64,000 nt of DNA from Rahnella sp. AA (GCF_002834385.1 NZ_PITQ01000006.1:62001-126000), one strand, 5' to 3'; counted from the stretch's first letter, positions 8,870 through 18,763 are shown. The notes: generated by a model from the letters alone, not told the origin. Translations and numbers: made by a program.

Positions 8870-8885
8870 TATGGTTTACACCATA
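8870..8885. promoter_or_regulatory. Dyad in the lysR/hydrolase divergent region
   Basis: TATGGT-TTAC-ACCATA, 6-bp arms, 22 bp upstream of lysR and 92 bp upstream of the hydrolase start. A LysR binding site is plausible from the position only. Confidence 0.4.
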
Positions 8886-8977
8886 CAGATAAATTAGCAT
8901 ATTCCATACTTTCACGATCCTCTGGAAAATATCTGCACGGCGCTCGCTTACAGACGCGCCTTCACAGAGAGCAAATC

Positions 8978-9790
8978 ATGAAAATTTTAAGCAACGGCAA
9001 TAATCTGAACGTGACAGACACGCAAAAAGGCGAAACCGCACTGGTCTTCCTGCACTTCTGGGGTGGGTCTTCGCAGACATGGGATCCGGTTGTGGCGTTA
9101 TTACGTGACACATTCCGCTGTATTGCCATTGATGCCCGTGGTGCCGGTGAATCAGAAGCTCCTGATGAAGGCTACCGGACACAAGACCATGCTGACGATG
9201 TTCTCAATGTTATTACGGCTCTCGGGCTGACCCGTTACATTCTTGTCGGGCATTCAATGGGAGGCAAAGCAGCGCAACTGCTGGCCAGCAGACAACCGGA
9301 GGGGCTGGCAGGCCTGGTGCTTGTTGCTTCTTCTCCGTTGTCCCCGATGAATTTTACTGCCACACAGCGCGGGCAGATGAAAAGCACCTACGCCAGCCGC
9401 GAGGCCGTTATCTGGACGCTGGAGAATGTTCTCACGGGTAGTGCGGTTTCAGAACACAATCGTGAGCAGCTGATCACCGATGCGTTGCGTCTGAGCCCTC
9501 AGGCAACGGCCGGATGGATTGATACCGGGATGCAGGAAGACCTTCGCGATAAAGCCGCACAAATCAACGTACCGGTGGTCATCATTGCCGGAGAACTTGA
9601 CCGCGTTGACCCCGTAGCCGTTGTGAAAGCGCACATCATCGCCAGCTACCCTTTAGCAGATGTCTATTTTCTGGAAAATAAAGGGCATCTGTTACCCGTT
9701 GAAGCGCCACAACAGATTGCAGATATCATAACCACACATAAAACTCGCAAAACGACCGCAAAATCCTGCGTTACGGTTAATGATTGCTAA
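8978..9790 (+). CDS. Alpha/beta-fold hydrolase
   Basis: Cytoplasmic alpha/beta hydrolase, 270 aa. The oxyanion strand ALVFLHFWGGSSQTWDPV, nucleophile elbow GHSMGG (Ser near residue 97), acid strand VVIIAGELDRVDP and catalytic His in NKGHLLPVE complete the triad. FIDARGAGES-like DARGAGESEAP matches haloperoxidase/esterase-type families. Substrate cannot be told. The ATG at 8978 follows AGAGAG. An upstream in-frame start at 8807 would overlap the divergent lysR and is rejected. Confidence 0.85.
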   Translation: MKILSNGNNLNVTDTQKGETALVFLHFWGGSSQTWDPVVALLRDTFRCIAIDARGAGESEAPDEGYRTQDHADDVLNVITALGLTRYILVGHSMGGKAAQLLASRQPEGLAGLVLVASSPLSPMNFTATQRGQMKSTYASREAVIWTLENVLTGSAVSEHNREQLITDALRLSPQATAGWIDTGMQEDLRDKAAQINVPVVIIAGELDRVDPVAVVKAHIIASYPLADVYFLENKGHLLPVEAPQQIADIITTHKTRKTTAKSCVTVNDC

Positions 9791-9894
9791 CAACAGACTC
9801 TTCCGAGTTCCCTGCAGGAGCGTTCATCTCTCCTGCATGATCAGGTATATTGATAGCCAGATCACAAAAATCCCTTAAAGGAAGACGCCGTACT

Positions 9895-10668
9895 ATGAGT
9901 TATCGTTTCCCCCTGGCCGCCGTTGCGGCCGTTTTTGCGCTGACAGGTTGCGCAAAAACGAATACAACTGCACCCGCTACGGCTTTTGACCTCGGTTCAA
10001 CACGGCTGACCGTAGCCCACGTTCAGACGAAAACCGACGATGGCACAAAAATTTATGTCACCATTGATGGCAAAGATGCCGGTGCGCTGGGGATAGGCGA
10101 GGATCTCGAGGTGCAGCTTCCCGAGGGGAAACATAAAGTCGGTGGTTATGCCCGTTCACTGATTGGGCGCGTGACCATTTCGCCGGTCGATGTGACAACA
10201 TCGCGTAACGATATCAGCCATGTGGCCTATTCTGTTGCGAATCTCAAACCGACATTCCAGGTTCGTGCGCCAACCCCGGTCCCGAAACCTAAGTCAGAAT
10301 CGATGCCGTTAGACCCAATTCCGGCTTTGCCAAAGCAAATTGAAACCGAAGCTCCGGCAACGGACGGGCAAACCCAGGCGGCAACACCCGCTGCGTCTGC
10401 GACATCAACAACCGCAACACCGGCAACGGCAGCGCCTGCCACGACGTCGACGACAACATCAACACCAGCGACGACAACTACACCGGCCACTCCGGCAGCA
10501 CCAGCAACAGCGCCGGCCACAGCAACACAGACTGAAAGCACTACCCCCCCGGCAACGCAGACCAGTACACAATCCGTGCCGGTCACCGTTTTACAGTCAC
10601 AGACCGATACTACGACGTCATCGCCTCAGGCCGCAAACATCACCGAGCTTCAGGATCCGCAGAGCTAA
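9895..10668 (+). CDS. Lipoprotein with Ala/Thr/Pro-rich tail
   Basis: Putative lipoprotein of 257 aa. The signal peptide ends in the lipobox LTGC (Cys near residue 20). Residues about 35-125 form a small beta-rich domain (KIYVTIDGKDAGALGIGEDLEVQLPEGKHKVGG). The last 100 residues are low-complexity Ala/Thr/Pro with TTTPATPAAPATAP-type repeats, likely a flexible periplasmic or wall-spanning stalk. No specific family recognised. It stands alone, followed by a strong terminator. The ATG at 9895 gives a clean signal peptide; a frame from 9850 would add a charged leader. Confidence 0.8.
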   Translation: MSYRFPLAAVAAVFALTGCAKTNTTAPATAFDLGSTRLTVAHVQTKTDDGTKIYVTIDGKDAGALGIGEDLEVQLPEGKHKVGGYARSLIGRVTISPVDVTTSRNDISHVAYSVANLKPTFQVRAPTPVPKPKSESMPLDPIPALPKQIETEAPATDGQTQAATPAASATSTTATPATAAPATTSTTTSTPATTTTPATPAAPATAPATATQTESTTPPATQTSTQSVPVTVLQSQTDTTTSSPQAANITELQDPQS

Positions 10669-10686
10669 TCAGCCCGATCTCCCCGC

Positions 10687-10735
10687 ACGTCCCGTTTCCG
10701 GATTATTTCAGCCAGAAACGGGACGTCTGCTTTTA
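10687..10735 (+). terminator. Rho-independent terminator
   Basis: Perfect 12-bp arms ACGTCCCGTTTC (10687-10698) and GAAACGGGACGT (10715-10726), a 16-nt loop, then CTGCTTTT. It ends the lipoprotein gene. Confidence 0.82.
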
Positions 10736-12637
10736 GAATTTCACAACGGCACCCAGCTCAATCACCCTGTTGGGTGGAATATGGTAATGCTCGGGCGCGC
10801 GTAATGAGTTTCGCTGTAATATCTGAAATAACTTGCCACGTGCCTTCAGATACCACGGGCGCGGATCGCCGAGAATAAAGGTGTCCCGCGACATAAAGAA
10901 CGACGTTTCGTTCATGGTACATTTCAGCCCTTCCAGCCCGCAGCGATAAAGGATATCGGTCACATTCGGCTTTTCCCGCCAGCCATAACTGGCTATCACC
11001 CGCCAGAAACTGGGCGAAAGCTGCTCAATGGTTACCCGCCGCACGTTGTGTACATACGGCACATCCTCTGTCGCCACCGTCAGCAGCACCACACGTTCAT
11101 GCAAGATTTTGTTGTGCTTGAGGTTGTGCAGCAACACCAGCGGCACTTCGTATTGCCCGCGCGACATCACCACCGCAGTACCCGGCACGCGTTTGGGTGG
11201 CGCTTTTTCCAGCGAAGCAATCAGGGATTCCAGCGCTTCAGGATCTTGCCGCAGACGGCGCAGCAGGCGGTTTCGTTCCGTTTTCCAGGTCAGCATGATC
11301 ACCAGAATCACCAAACCAATTGCCACCGGCAGCCAGCCGCCGGAGAACAGTTTGGTCAGGTTGGCCGCAAATAACGGCACGTCGATCAACATCATTACCG
11401 TCATCAGCAGCCCGCCAGCCCAGGTATTCCATCCCCAATTTTTAACCATCACAATGCCAATCAGCAGCGAGGTAATGACCATGGTTCCTGTCACGACAAT
11501 CCCATAGGCCGACGCCAGATTACTGGAGTGTTTGAAACTGAGGATGGCGATCAGTACCGCGAAATACAGCAACCAGTTAACGACCGGGATGTAAATCTGC
11601 CCCGATTCCTCATCTGAGGTATAGATGATGCGCATCGGCGGCAGATATCCCAGCCGCACGGCCTGGCGGGTCAGCGAGAATACGCCGGAGATCACCGCCT
11701 GCGAGGCGATAACGGTCGCCAGCGTTGCCAGGATCAGCAGAGGGATCAGCGCCCAGCCGGGTGCCAGCAGGAAAAACGGGTTCGCGATTGCATCGGGTTT
11801 ACTCAGCAGCAACGCCCCTTGCCCGAAATAATTCATCACCAGCGACGGTCCGACCAGAATAAACCAGGCAATGCGGATCGGTTTTTTACCAAAGTGCCCC
11901 ATATCGGCGTACAGCGCCTCGCCGCCGGTGACTGACAGCACCACCATTCCGAGAGCAAAAAACGATACCGTTTTGAATTCCACAAAGAAATGCAGCGCCC
12001 AGTATGGGTTCAGCGCGTGTAAAACGTCAGGGTTACGCACGATGCCGCCAATGCCCAACGCGCCGATGGTGACAAACCACAACACCATGACGGGCGCGAA
12101 GATTTTCCCCACGCTGCCGGTGCCGTTTTTCTGAATAAAAAACAGCAGCGTCAGCACCGCAATTGAGAATGGAATGATGAAACGATCGAGCGAAGGTTCG
12201 ATAATCTCCAGCCCTTCAATGGCAGAAAGTACCGAAATCGCTGGCGTGATCACGCCGTCACCATAAAAGAAGCTGCCCCCCACCAGCCCGAGAAACATGA
12301 TAATGGGGATCCATCGCGGGTTGAGATTACGGATAGCCAGCGACATCAGGGTCAGAATACCGCCTTCGCCGTCACTGTCGGCACGCATCACGAAACTGAT
12401 GTATTTGACCGACACCACCAGCATCAGCAGCCAGAAAATAAGTGATAAAAAGCCAAAAAGGGAACCGGGTGTCACGGTAATGCCCGCCTGTCCGGTCAGA
12501 CATTCACGCAGGGTATACAACGGGCTGGTACCGATATCGCCATACACGACACCGATACAAGCCACAGTCACAGTAAGCAGCGATGATTTATTTTTTGTAT
12601 GCTTCATGAGTGGCTTCACTAAGTCTCGGAGTAACAT
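10733..12637 (-). CDS. kup: Kup low-affinity potassium uptake protein
   Basis: K+/H+ symporter of the KUP/HAK/KT family, 634 aa (E. coli Kup 622). The family start [19 protein letters not shown], the [12 protein letters not shown] and [26 protein letters not shown] stretches and about 12 membrane segments are present, followed by a hydrophilic cytoplasmic tail from about residue 450 ending [14 protein letters not shown]. The ATG at 12637 has GGAG 6 nt upstream. The first eleven residues are longer than in E. coli; a second ATG eleven codons on is possible. In E. coli kup adjoins the rbs operon; here it does not. Confidence 0.96.
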   Translation of the reverse strand: MLLRDLVKPLMKHTKNKSSLLTVTVACIGVVYGDIGTSPLYTLRECLTGQAGITVTPGSLFGFLSLIFWLLMLVVSVKYISFVMRADSDGEGGILTLMSLAIRNLNPRWIPIIMFLGLVGGSFFYGDGVITPAISVLSAIEGLEIIEPSLDRFIIPFSIAVLTLLFFIQKNGTGSVGKIFAPVMVLWFVTIGALGIGGIVRNPDVLHALNPYWALHFFVEFKTVSFFALGMVVLSVTGGEALYADMGHFGKKPIRIAWFILVGPSLVMNYFGQGALLLSKPDAIANPFFLLAPGWALIPLLILATLATVIASQAVISGVFSLTRQAVRLGYLPPMRIIYTSDEESGQIYIPVVNWLLYFAVLIAILSFKHSSNLASAYGIVVTGTMVITSLLIGIVMVKNWGWNTWAGGLLMTVMMLIDVPLFAANLTKLFSGGWLPVAIGLVILVIMLTWKTERNRLLRRLRQDPEALESLIASLEKAPPKRVPGTAVVMSRGQYEVPLVLLHNLKHNKILHERVVLLTVATEDVPYVHNVRRVTIEQLSPSFWRVIASYGWREKPNVTDILYRCGLEGLKCTMNETSFFMSRDTFILGDPRPWYLKARGKLFQILQRNSLRAPEHYHIPPNRVIELGAVVKF

Positions 12638-12780
12638 TTGTCACTCCATTTAGAGAGTATAGCCGCTACATTTGTTCAATTTCATTAACAAGTTATTATC
12701 TTTTACTGCCACCGGATTCGGTGCACTGAAGCGAACAGGAGCATGAATAAAACGGGCGACATGATGCCGCCCTGAAGGGG

Positions 12781-13824
12781 TTAGCCTGCCTGAAGGGTCT
12801 GGCGTTTATCCGCTGATTCCTGACCCAGTTCGATCAGTTCCATCACCGCAATAGCGTCGGCGGCGGGCACCGGGTTTTCCCCTTTGCCGTTAATTGCGTC
12901 GCGGATACCAGCGTAATAAGCCGGATAATTCCCCGGCAGCGTCGGGTAAACAGATTCCGTCATGGTGTCGCCTTCGGCCAGGGTCAGGACACCGTCACGC
13001 GCGTCGAACCCCCAGTTTTCACAAGGCGGGCGGGCTCCGGCTTTCAGGTTATCTTCCTGAGGATCCAGCCCGAACTTTACGTAGCTTCCGCGCGTACCGT
13101 GCACCTGGAATCGTGCAGATTCTGCCGCCACCAGCATGCTGCCATGCAGCACGACACGGCGCTGCGGATAAGTCAGCACTGCATGAAAATAATCCGTGGT
13201 CTGTGCGTTTGGCCGCAACTGTGCCATATCAACATTAATTGCTACCGGTACGCCAAACAGTTGCAACGCCTGGTCGAGAATATGCGGGCCAAGGTCAAAC
13301 CAAATGCCACTCCCTGCCCCTTTCATTTCACGCCAGCGCTGACGCACTTCCGGGCGGAAACGGTCAAAGTGAGATTCCACGTAACTCACTTCACCCAGCG
13401 TGCCGTCTGCCAGCAGTTTTTTGAGCGTCAGGAAATCACTGTCCCAGCGGCGGTTATGGAACACGGAAAGTAACAGCCCTTTCTCTTTTGCCAGTGCATC
13501 AAGCTCCTTTGCCTGAGCCAGCGTCACGGTAAAGGGTTTATCGACAACAACATGTTTACCCGCATTCAGCGCCGCTCTGGCCAGCGGGAAATGGGTGTCA
13601 TTAGGGGTCGGGATCACAATCAGGTCTAACGTCGGGTCATCAAACAGGGCTTGCGGATCAGCAACCACCTGCATTGCCGGCCAGTCAGCGTGAACTTTGG
13701 CGGCATCACTGCTTGAGACCGCCGCTAACACCATTTCTGAAGTCCCTGTAATCAGCGGGGCATGAAACGTTTTGCTGGCGAAACCATATCCGACCAGCCC
13801 GACACGAATTTTTTCACTCATCAT
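12781..13824 (-). CDS. ydgJ: YdgJ-type Gfo/Idh/MocA oxidoreductase
   Basis: NAD(P)-dependent Gfo/Idh/MocA family oxidoreductase of 347 aa, strongly resembling E. coli YdgJ. The Rossmann GLVGYGFASKTFHAPLI start, PTPNDTHFPLA, the EKP-equivalent VVVDKPFTVT and the C-terminal domain motif GSGIWFDLGPHILDQAL are visible. The physiological substrate is not established. GAGG lies just upstream of the paired ATGs at 13824 and 13821. A longer frame to 13857 has no ribosome site. A LacI-type palindrome lies 35 bp upstream. Confidence 0.88.
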   Translation of the reverse strand: MMSEKIRVGLVGYGFASKTFHAPLITGTSEMVLAAVSSSDAAKVHADWPAMQVVADPQALFDDPTLDLIVIPTPNDTHFPLARAALNAGKHVVVDKPFTVTLAQAKELDALAKEKGLLLSVFHNRRWDSDFLTLKKLLADGTLGEVSYVESHFDRFRPEVRQRWREMKGAGSGIWFDLGPHILDQALQLFGVPVAINVDMAQLRPNAQTTDYFHAVLTYPQRRVVLHGSMLVAAESARFQVHGTRGSYVKFGLDPQEDNLKAGARPPCENWGFDARDGVLTLAEGDTMTESVYPTLPGNYPAYYAGIRDAINGKGENPVPAADAIAVMELIELGQESADKRQTLQAG

Positions 13825-13858
13825 CGATCCTCTGTTTGCCTTACCTTTTCGCAACATT

Positions 13859-13870
13859 GTAATCGATTAC
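13859..13870. promoter_or_regulatory. Palindromic operator candidate before ydgJ
   Basis: GTAATCGATTAC, a 12-bp perfect palindrome with the AANCGNTT centre typical of LacI/GalR-family operators. No LacI-type gene is adjacent, so the regulator is unknown. Confidence 0.42.
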
Positions 13871-13949
13871 TTTACGCAAAGTAAAAGCGTAACGAGCTGA
13901 ATTTTCCTGCCTGAGCGTATGGGTTCGCTCAGGCCTTGGGGGATACAAA

Positions 13950-14711
13950 TTAACGGACGGTATATCCGCCATCAACAGGCAAGGCGTGGCCGACAATAAA
14001 GCTGGAGGCCGGGCTGCACAGCCAGAGCACCGCATCGGCGATTTCCTCCGCGCGCCCCAGCCGGCGCATGGGCACTTCTTTCATCATCCCGGCCATAGCT
14101 TCTGCCTGAGATTCAAGCATGCCTGATACCATCGGCGTTTCGATAATCCCCGGACAGACTGCATTGATCCGGATACCTTTATCTGCGTATTCAAGGCCTG
14201 CACTTTTCGTTAACCCCACCACGCCGTGTTTAGACGCATGATAGATTCCCCGTTCGGCAATCCCGACTAATCCCCCCAGGGAAGAGTTGTTAACGATAGC
14301 CCCGCTGCCCTGCCTGCGCATCTCAATCAGCTCATATTTCATGCAGTTCCAGATGCCCCGTAAATTAACGTCCATCACAAAATCGTAATCTTTGGGGTCA
14401 GCATCGGCAGTCTCGGAGACCGGGCTTTGCACGCCGGCATTATTGAACGCATAATCCAGGCGCCCAAAAGTCGCCACGGTGTGTTCCACCATATTTTTCA
14501 CGTCATTGATATCGGCGACATCGCAACGGATCCCCAATGCCTGATAACCGGCAGTCACTAATTCTTGTGCCGCTGCCGTCACCGCAGGGCCATTAATATC
14601 GGCTAAGGCCACACGGGCACCGGCCTGTGCAAAAGCTTTTGCAGCAGCTAACCCCATACCGGAAGCCGCACCCGTGACCAGGGCCACCTGATTTTTAAAT
14701 GGTGTATTCAT
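13950..14711 (-). CDS. SDR-family oxidoreductase
   Basis: Classical short-chain dehydrogenase/reductase, 253 aa. The cofactor motif TGAASGMG (residues 14-21), an Asp after beta-2 (ALADING) that favours NAD(H), NNAG, the catalytic Ser in NNSSLGGLVG, the YHASK Tyr/Lys pair and the PG motif INAVCPGIIETPM are all intact. The substrate is not deducible. It stands between ydgJ and the decayed LysR/AKR locus, and may once have been part of an operon with either. Confidence 0.88.
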   Translation of the reverse strand: MNTPFKNQVALVTGAASGMGLAAAKAFAQAGARVALADINGPAVTAAAQELVTAGYQALGIRCDVADINDVKNMVEHTVATFGRLDYAFNNAGVQSPVSETADADPKDYDFVMDVNLRGIWNCMKYELIEMRRQGSGAIVNNSSLGGLVGIAERGIYHASKHGVVGLTKSAGLEYADKGIRINAVCPGIIETPMVSGMLESQAEAMAGMMKEVPMRRLGRAEEIADAVLWLCSPASSFIVGHALPVDGGYTVR

Positions 14712-14860
14712 TTCAGTTCCTATTTTATTGAGACATTCATTCTGGTGAAATTAACAGCACTGCATCGCGCCATTATTTATTCATGGCGTTTGATACTCTT
14801 TTTCGACTTATCTATGCGAAGATTGTTATATATGAGGAGAATAAATCAGGCCTGATAACG

Positions 14861-15178
14861 TCATGCATCAACGACTATTTTCATTGCATTTGAAGACTGC
14901 CGGTGGCTCGAATAAAATATATGTAAGCCTTCCCGGTATGGGGTCCAGTTCTCAAGTATCAGGGTTAATTCCCCCTGTCTGATATATTCAGTGGCTAAGT
15001 CTTCAGGCACATGGGCAATACCGTAACCATCTGCGGCAGCATCGACCGTTTGGAAAACGGTATTAAAGACTATCTGCCCCTCAACCCGGGCTCTGACGTC
15101 TTTACCGTCGTTTTTAAACTCCCAGACATAAAACCCACCGTGGCTGACCAGAGACCGGTGAAAAATCTTAAACTGACA
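14861..15178 (-). pseudogene. Truncated LysR regulator, C-terminal remnant
   Basis: A 105-residue frame without a start codon, preceded by an in-frame TGA at 15179-15181. It reads ...HGGFYVWEFKNDGKDV...EGQIVFN...AAADGYGIAHVPEDLATEYI, then LTLILENWTPYREGLHIFY to the end. This is the C-terminal third of a LysR effector domain (the usual 'GGLYVWEF...GIAYLPEDL...LVRVLEDW' pattern). The DNA-binding part is missing and the space to the divergent ORF at 15434 is too short to hold it. Decay by deletion is the simplest reading. Confidence 0.8.
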
Positions 15179-15260
15179 TCAATTGCCTGACCGGCATCAG
15201 GACTGACGGGATTCAAATATCTGCCTGAAACGAATAATACCTGCCCGCGTTAATAATATT

Positions 15261-15279
15261 AATGCACCAATATTGCATT
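15261..15279. promoter_or_regulatory. Dyad, possible relic LysR site
   Basis: AATGCA-CCAATAT-TGCATT between the lysR remnant and the chimeric ORF. It may be the operator of the former divergent lysR/aldo-keto reductase pair. Confidence 0.35.
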
Positions 15280-15433
15280 CACTTATGATGATGATTCATG
15301 AATCGGCTATATATCAATTAATCACTGAATGAGACCATTGACGCTGATTTTCATTAACTGATGTCATGATGCCCCTTTCATTTCAGCAAAAAATCATGTC
15401 AGCACGAATAAACAGCTAGTTAAGAGGAACACG

Positions 15434-15697
15434 ATGAATTACAGAAACCTTGGCCGCAGTGGCCTTAAAGTCTCTCCGTTATGTCTTGGGGCCAAGATAA
15501 TACGTAACGGGCTGGGAATTGGCAGATTATTTGAACCTGTTTACGCAATGCAGCCCGATAATGCCCGGTTTATTCCTGTCATGGAGCCTTACTGGAAAAC
15601 ATATCCTCCGGTATATCTGTACTATTTAAAAAACACGGGTAAAACGCGAAGAGTAAAAACGCTGGTGGACTTTTTAATTAACAAAACCCAGATTTAA
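15434..15697 (+). pseudogene. Chimeric ORF: aldo/keto reductase start fused to LysR C-terminus
   Basis: An 87-residue ORF whose first 20 residues (MNYRNLGRSGLKVSPLCLGA) are the unmistakable N-terminus of an aldo/keto reductase. From about residue 27 the frame reads as the end of a LysR effector domain (GLGIGRLFEPVY, then VMEPYWKTYPPVYLYYL and TLVDFLINK). The junction lies around 15493-15500. It has a fair ribosome site (AGAGGAAC before ATG), so a short hybrid protein might be made, but no function is expected. It records a deletion that removed most of an AKR gene and the 5' part of a plus-strand lysR. Confidence 0.75.
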
Positions 15698-15725
15698 AAC
15701 GTGCCCGAAAAAGACAAATGCCTGA

Positions 15726-15758
15726 TCCGCTAAACGCCCTGTTACTTCGTTTAGCGGA
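15726..15758. other. Hairpin without clear T-tract
   Basis: TCCGCTAAACG and CGTTTAGCGGA, 11-bp perfect arms around an 11-nt loop, after the chimeric ORF. No T-run follows on either side, so terminator activity is uncertain. Confidence 0.4.
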
Positions 15759-15895
15759 GTATCAGCAGATCGTCATCCGGAAAGCCAGATCGTCGGGTAT
15801 TCAGGATCTGACCCCAACTTAAATTCAGAGGATCTTCAACGGCTTTCAGAAACCCCCTTGCCGTAGCTCTTGAACGATCGGAACAATCATGCATA

Positions 15896-15911
15896 CTGTA
15901 CATAAATACAG
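15896..15911. promoter_or_regulatory. LexA (SOS) box upstream of umuDC
   Basis: CTGT-ACATAAAT-ACAG matches the LexA consensus CTGT-N8-ACAG exactly, starting 31 bp before the umuD ATG. DNA-damage induction follows from this. Confidence 0.93.
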
Positions 15912-15926
15912 TAATTTTGAGTGCCG

Positions 15927-16364
15927 ATGATGCAATTTATTACCCCCTGCCAATCCGATATAACGCTCCCTCTTCCACTCTTTATAGAACGGGTGCCTTG
16001 CGGCTTTCCCAGCCCGGCACAGGATTACGTTGAGGACAGCCTTGATCTGAATAAACTTGTCGTCAGGCATCCCAGCGCAACGTACTTTGTCAGGGTCAGT
16101 GGCGATTCGATGGTCGGCGCAGGCATCAGCCATGGTGACTTGCTGGTTGTAGACCGTTCACTGTCCGCCGTTCATGGTGATATCGTGATTGCTGCAGTCG
16201 CGGGCGAATTCACGGTGAAAGAACTTCAAACCTCCCCCCGCCTTCAGCTCGTGCCTCATAATCCCCATTATTCTCCCATCGTTTTCGGAGCAGAAGAGGA
16301 GTTGGAAATTTTTGGCGTGGTGACATTTACCCTGAAGGCCAACAGACATGTTCGCGCTTGTTGA
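15927..16364 (+). CDS. umuD: UmuD translesion polymerase V subunit
   Basis: S24-family protein, 145 aa, that self-cleaves when RecA filaments form and then, as UmuD', assembles with UmuC into DNA polymerase V. The cleavage site Cys-Gly is in [15 protein letters not shown], the catalytic Ser in [10 protein letters not shown] and the Lys in EFTVKELQ. The ATG at 15927 is chosen; a GTG six bases upstream is also in frame. It is under the LexA box and its end overlaps umuC by 17 nt. Confidence 0.95.
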   Translation: MMQFITPCQSDITLPLPLFIERVPCGFPSPAQDYVEDSLDLNKLVVRHPSATYFVRVSGDSMVGAGISHGDLLVVDRSLSAVHGDIVIAAVAGEFTVKELQTSPRLQLVPHNPHYSPIVFGAEEELEIFGVVTFTLKANRHVRAC

Positions 16365-17610
16365 TGTCAACAGTTTCTACACCTCCTGCGAGACGGTTTT
16401 CCGGCCAGATCTGCAAGGTAAACCTGTCGTTGTCGTTTCAAATAATGACGGATGCATCATTTCACGTTCAGCAGAAGCGAAGGCGTTAGGAATTGGCATG
16501 GCCGGACCCTATTTCAAGCTACAGGATGAACTGAAGCGCCAGAAGGTACAGGTGTTCAGTTCCAATTACGCGTTGTATGCCGATATGAGCCATCGTGTGA
16601 TGACTATCCTTGAAGATATGGCCCCGAAGCTGGAGATTTATTCGATTGATGAAGCTTTTCTCGACCTGACGGGCGTCAGGAACTGCATCGACCTTGAAGT
16701 GTTCGGTCACGAAATCCGCAAACGCCTGCTCAGAGAAACCGGGCTGGCCGTTGGTGTCGGGATTGCCCCCACCAAAACGTTAGCCAAGCTGGCTAACCAC
16801 GCAGCAAAAACGTGGAAAAAAACCGGCGGAGTCGTCGATTTATCGAATGTTGATCGTCAGCGTAAACTGCTGGCGCTGGTGCCAGCCAGCGAGGTGTGGG
16901 GCGTGGGTCGGCGGATCAGTAAAAAACTGAATCTGATGGGGATTGAAACCGCCCTGCATCTGGCCGATTGCTCAAGTTGGGTGCTTCGTAAGCACTTCAA
17001 TATAGTGCTGGAAAGAACGTCAAGAGAATTGCGGGGTGAACCGTGTTTAGGGCTGGAAGAGTTTTCTCCGACTAAACAACAAATAATATGCAGCCGCTCT
17101 TTTGGTAGCCGTATCACCGAGTATGGCGATATGCATGAGGCAATCTGTGCCTATGCCGAACGCGCCGCCGAGAAATTGCGCGAGGAGAAACAATTTTGCT
17201 GTTATATCAGCGTGTTTATTCGAACCAGTCCGCATGCGCAGAATGAAGTTTTCTATGGCAACCAGTCATCGGGCAAGCTGATGACGCCCACTAATGATAC
17301 GCGGGATATTATACATCTGGCGACCGCAGCACTCGACCGCATCTGGATTTCCGGATATCGCTATATGAAAGCTGGCGTGATGCTGAGTGACTTCTTCAGC
17401 CAGGGAGTGGCGCAGCTTAATCTGTTTGACGAACACCCACCGCAAAAAAACAGTGCTGCGTTAATGCAGGTCGTCGATCAACTGAATCGTTCTGGCCGGG
17501 GTTCAGTGTGGTTTGCCGGCCAGGGAGCCCGGAAATCCTGGGCGATGAAGCGTGAAATGTTGTCTCCATGTTATACAACACGATATTCAGATCTGCCGAT
17601 CGTCAAATAG
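16348..17610 (+). CDS. umuC: UmuC, DNA polymerase V catalytic subunit
   Basis: Y-family translesion DNA polymerase, 420 aa (E. coli 422). Catalytic motifs [14 protein letters not shown] (first Asp) and [12 protein letters not shown] (SIDE) are intact. The [18 protein letters not shown] fingers/palm segment and [11 protein letters not shown] helix-hairpin-helix are present. QLNLFDE near residue 357 fits the beta-clamp binding motif. The start lies inside umuD (17-nt overlap), giving coupled translation. It works with UmuD' dimers at lesions. Confidence 0.96.
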   Translation: MFALVDVNSFYTSCETVFRPDLQGKPVVVVSNNDGCIISRSAEAKALGIGMAGPYFKLQDELKRQKVQVFSSNYALYADMSHRVMTILEDMAPKLEIYSIDEAFLDLTGVRNCIDLEVFGHEIRKRLLRETGLAVGVGIAPTKTLAKLANHAAKTWKKTGGVVDLSNVDRQRKLLALVPASEVWGVGRRISKKLNLMGIETALHLADCSSWVLRKHFNIVLERTSRELRGEPCLGLEEFSPTKQQIICSRSFGSRITEYGDMHEAICAYAERAAEKLREEKQFCCYISVFIRTSPHAQNEVFYGNQSSGKLMTPTNDTRDIIHLATAALDRIWISGYRYMKAGVMLSDFFSQGVAQLNLFDEHPPQKNSAALMQVVDQLNRSGRGSVWFAGQGARKSWAMKREMLSPCYTTRYSDLPIVK

Positions 17611-17767
17611 ATTTAATATCATATAGTTATGTTCTTATAAGTTTTATATAAACAATCGAAATGTTGAAATGAACATTGTTATGAGGCAAAAAAAAGTGTC
17701 AAAAAAACCCAAGTATATTCAGCATAAATAAACGATAACTACCAGATTAGGTATGGGTAAATACAAT

Positions 17768-18715
17768 TCAGGGCATCAGAGAGTAAAACTTATCTAAATT
17801 TATGCGATCCGGTAATGCCGTCATTGCCCCTCTTGCTGTGGTGGCCAGCGCTCCGCAAGCCAGAGCCTGACGGACTGTTTGCTCCCACGCCTGATCTGAA
17901 TCCAACGGCCAGTGTTGCGCCAGCCCGGCCAGCAATCCGGCGACAAACGCATCACCCGCGCCGGTCGTATCTAAGGCTTTAACGTCAGGAGCCGGATATT
18001 GCATTAACGACGCATCTTTTTTGCGGTATACCGACACGCCATTTTTACCCTGTGTGACCAGCAAGAGTTCAGGATTATGACGGTTGCACAAACGCAGAAT
18101 TCCCTCGGAAAGCAGCGCTTCACCCGTCAGATATTCCAGCTCGTCTTCAGAAATCTTGATGATATCGGCCATCGACAGCGCCTGATTCAGGCAATCACGT
18201 AACTGATTTTCATCCGGCCATAAGTCGTGGCGAATATTCGGATCAAAACAAACGACGCCGCCAGCAGCTTTCATCTGCGCCATCGCCAGCACGGCGGAAG
18301 AGCGGCTGGGTTCTGCGGATAAAGCAATGGAACACAGATGCAGAAACTGCCCGGCTTTGAAGGCAGGAATATCTGTAGGTCGAAGGAATAAGTCTGCGCC
18401 CGGACGCACCATAAAGGTAAAAGAGCGCTCTCCTTCAGCATCGTTTTCAACCACAACGGTTGACGTGCGATGACTCGCGTCCAGCAGCATATGCTCGGTG
18501 TCTACGCCTTCAGCACTCAACGTTTTCGTCAGGAACTTTCCAAACGGGTCATCCCCTACCCGCCCGATAAATGCACTTTCGCCTCCCAGGCGACTGATCC
18601 CGACTGCAACGTTCGCGGGCGCGCCTCCCGGGCATTTCAATAAGCGGCCATCCTCTTCCGGAATTAAATCCACTACCGCATCGCCCAGCACCCAAATTCG
18701 ATTTTTCATTTTCAT
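17768..18715 (-). CDS. scrK: ScrK fructokinase
   Basis: PfkB-family sugar kinase, 315 aa, phosphorylating the fructose released by sucrose-6-phosphate hydrolysis. It shows the N-terminal signature GGAPANVAVGISRLGG, substrate/ATP regions FDPNIRHDLW, and the DTTGAGDAFVAGLLAGL motif with the catalytic Asp. It resembles ScrK/CscK enzymes and is divergent from scrY, with matching repeats before both genes. In Klebsiella scrK stands upstream in the same direction as scrYAB, so the divergent layout is a variation. Confidence 0.92.
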   Translation of the reverse strand: MKMKNRIWVLGDAVVDLIPEEDGRLLKCPGGAPANVAVGISRLGGESAFIGRVGDDPFGKFLTKTLSAEGVDTEHMLLDASHRTSTVVVENDAEGERSFTFMVRPGADLFLRPTDIPAFKAGQFLHLCSIALSAEPSRSSAVLAMAQMKAAGGVVCFDPNIRHDLWPDENQLRDCLNQALSMADIIKISEDELEYLTGEALLSEGILRLCNRHNPELLLVTQGKNGVSVYRKKDASLMQYPAPDVKALDTTGAGDAFVAGLLAGLAQHWPLDSDQAWEQTVRQALACGALATTARGAMTALPDRINLDKFYSLMP

Positions 18716-18763
18716 TCCCTGTATTCATTTCCTGTGTGGCTAAATTTCCATATAAAGTAGAAG

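Noticed and set aside
14712-15433. Intact gene between the SDR and the chimeric ORF
   Set aside because: Only a LysR C-terminal fragment after an in-frame stop is present; the remaining DNA has no coding frame of useful length.
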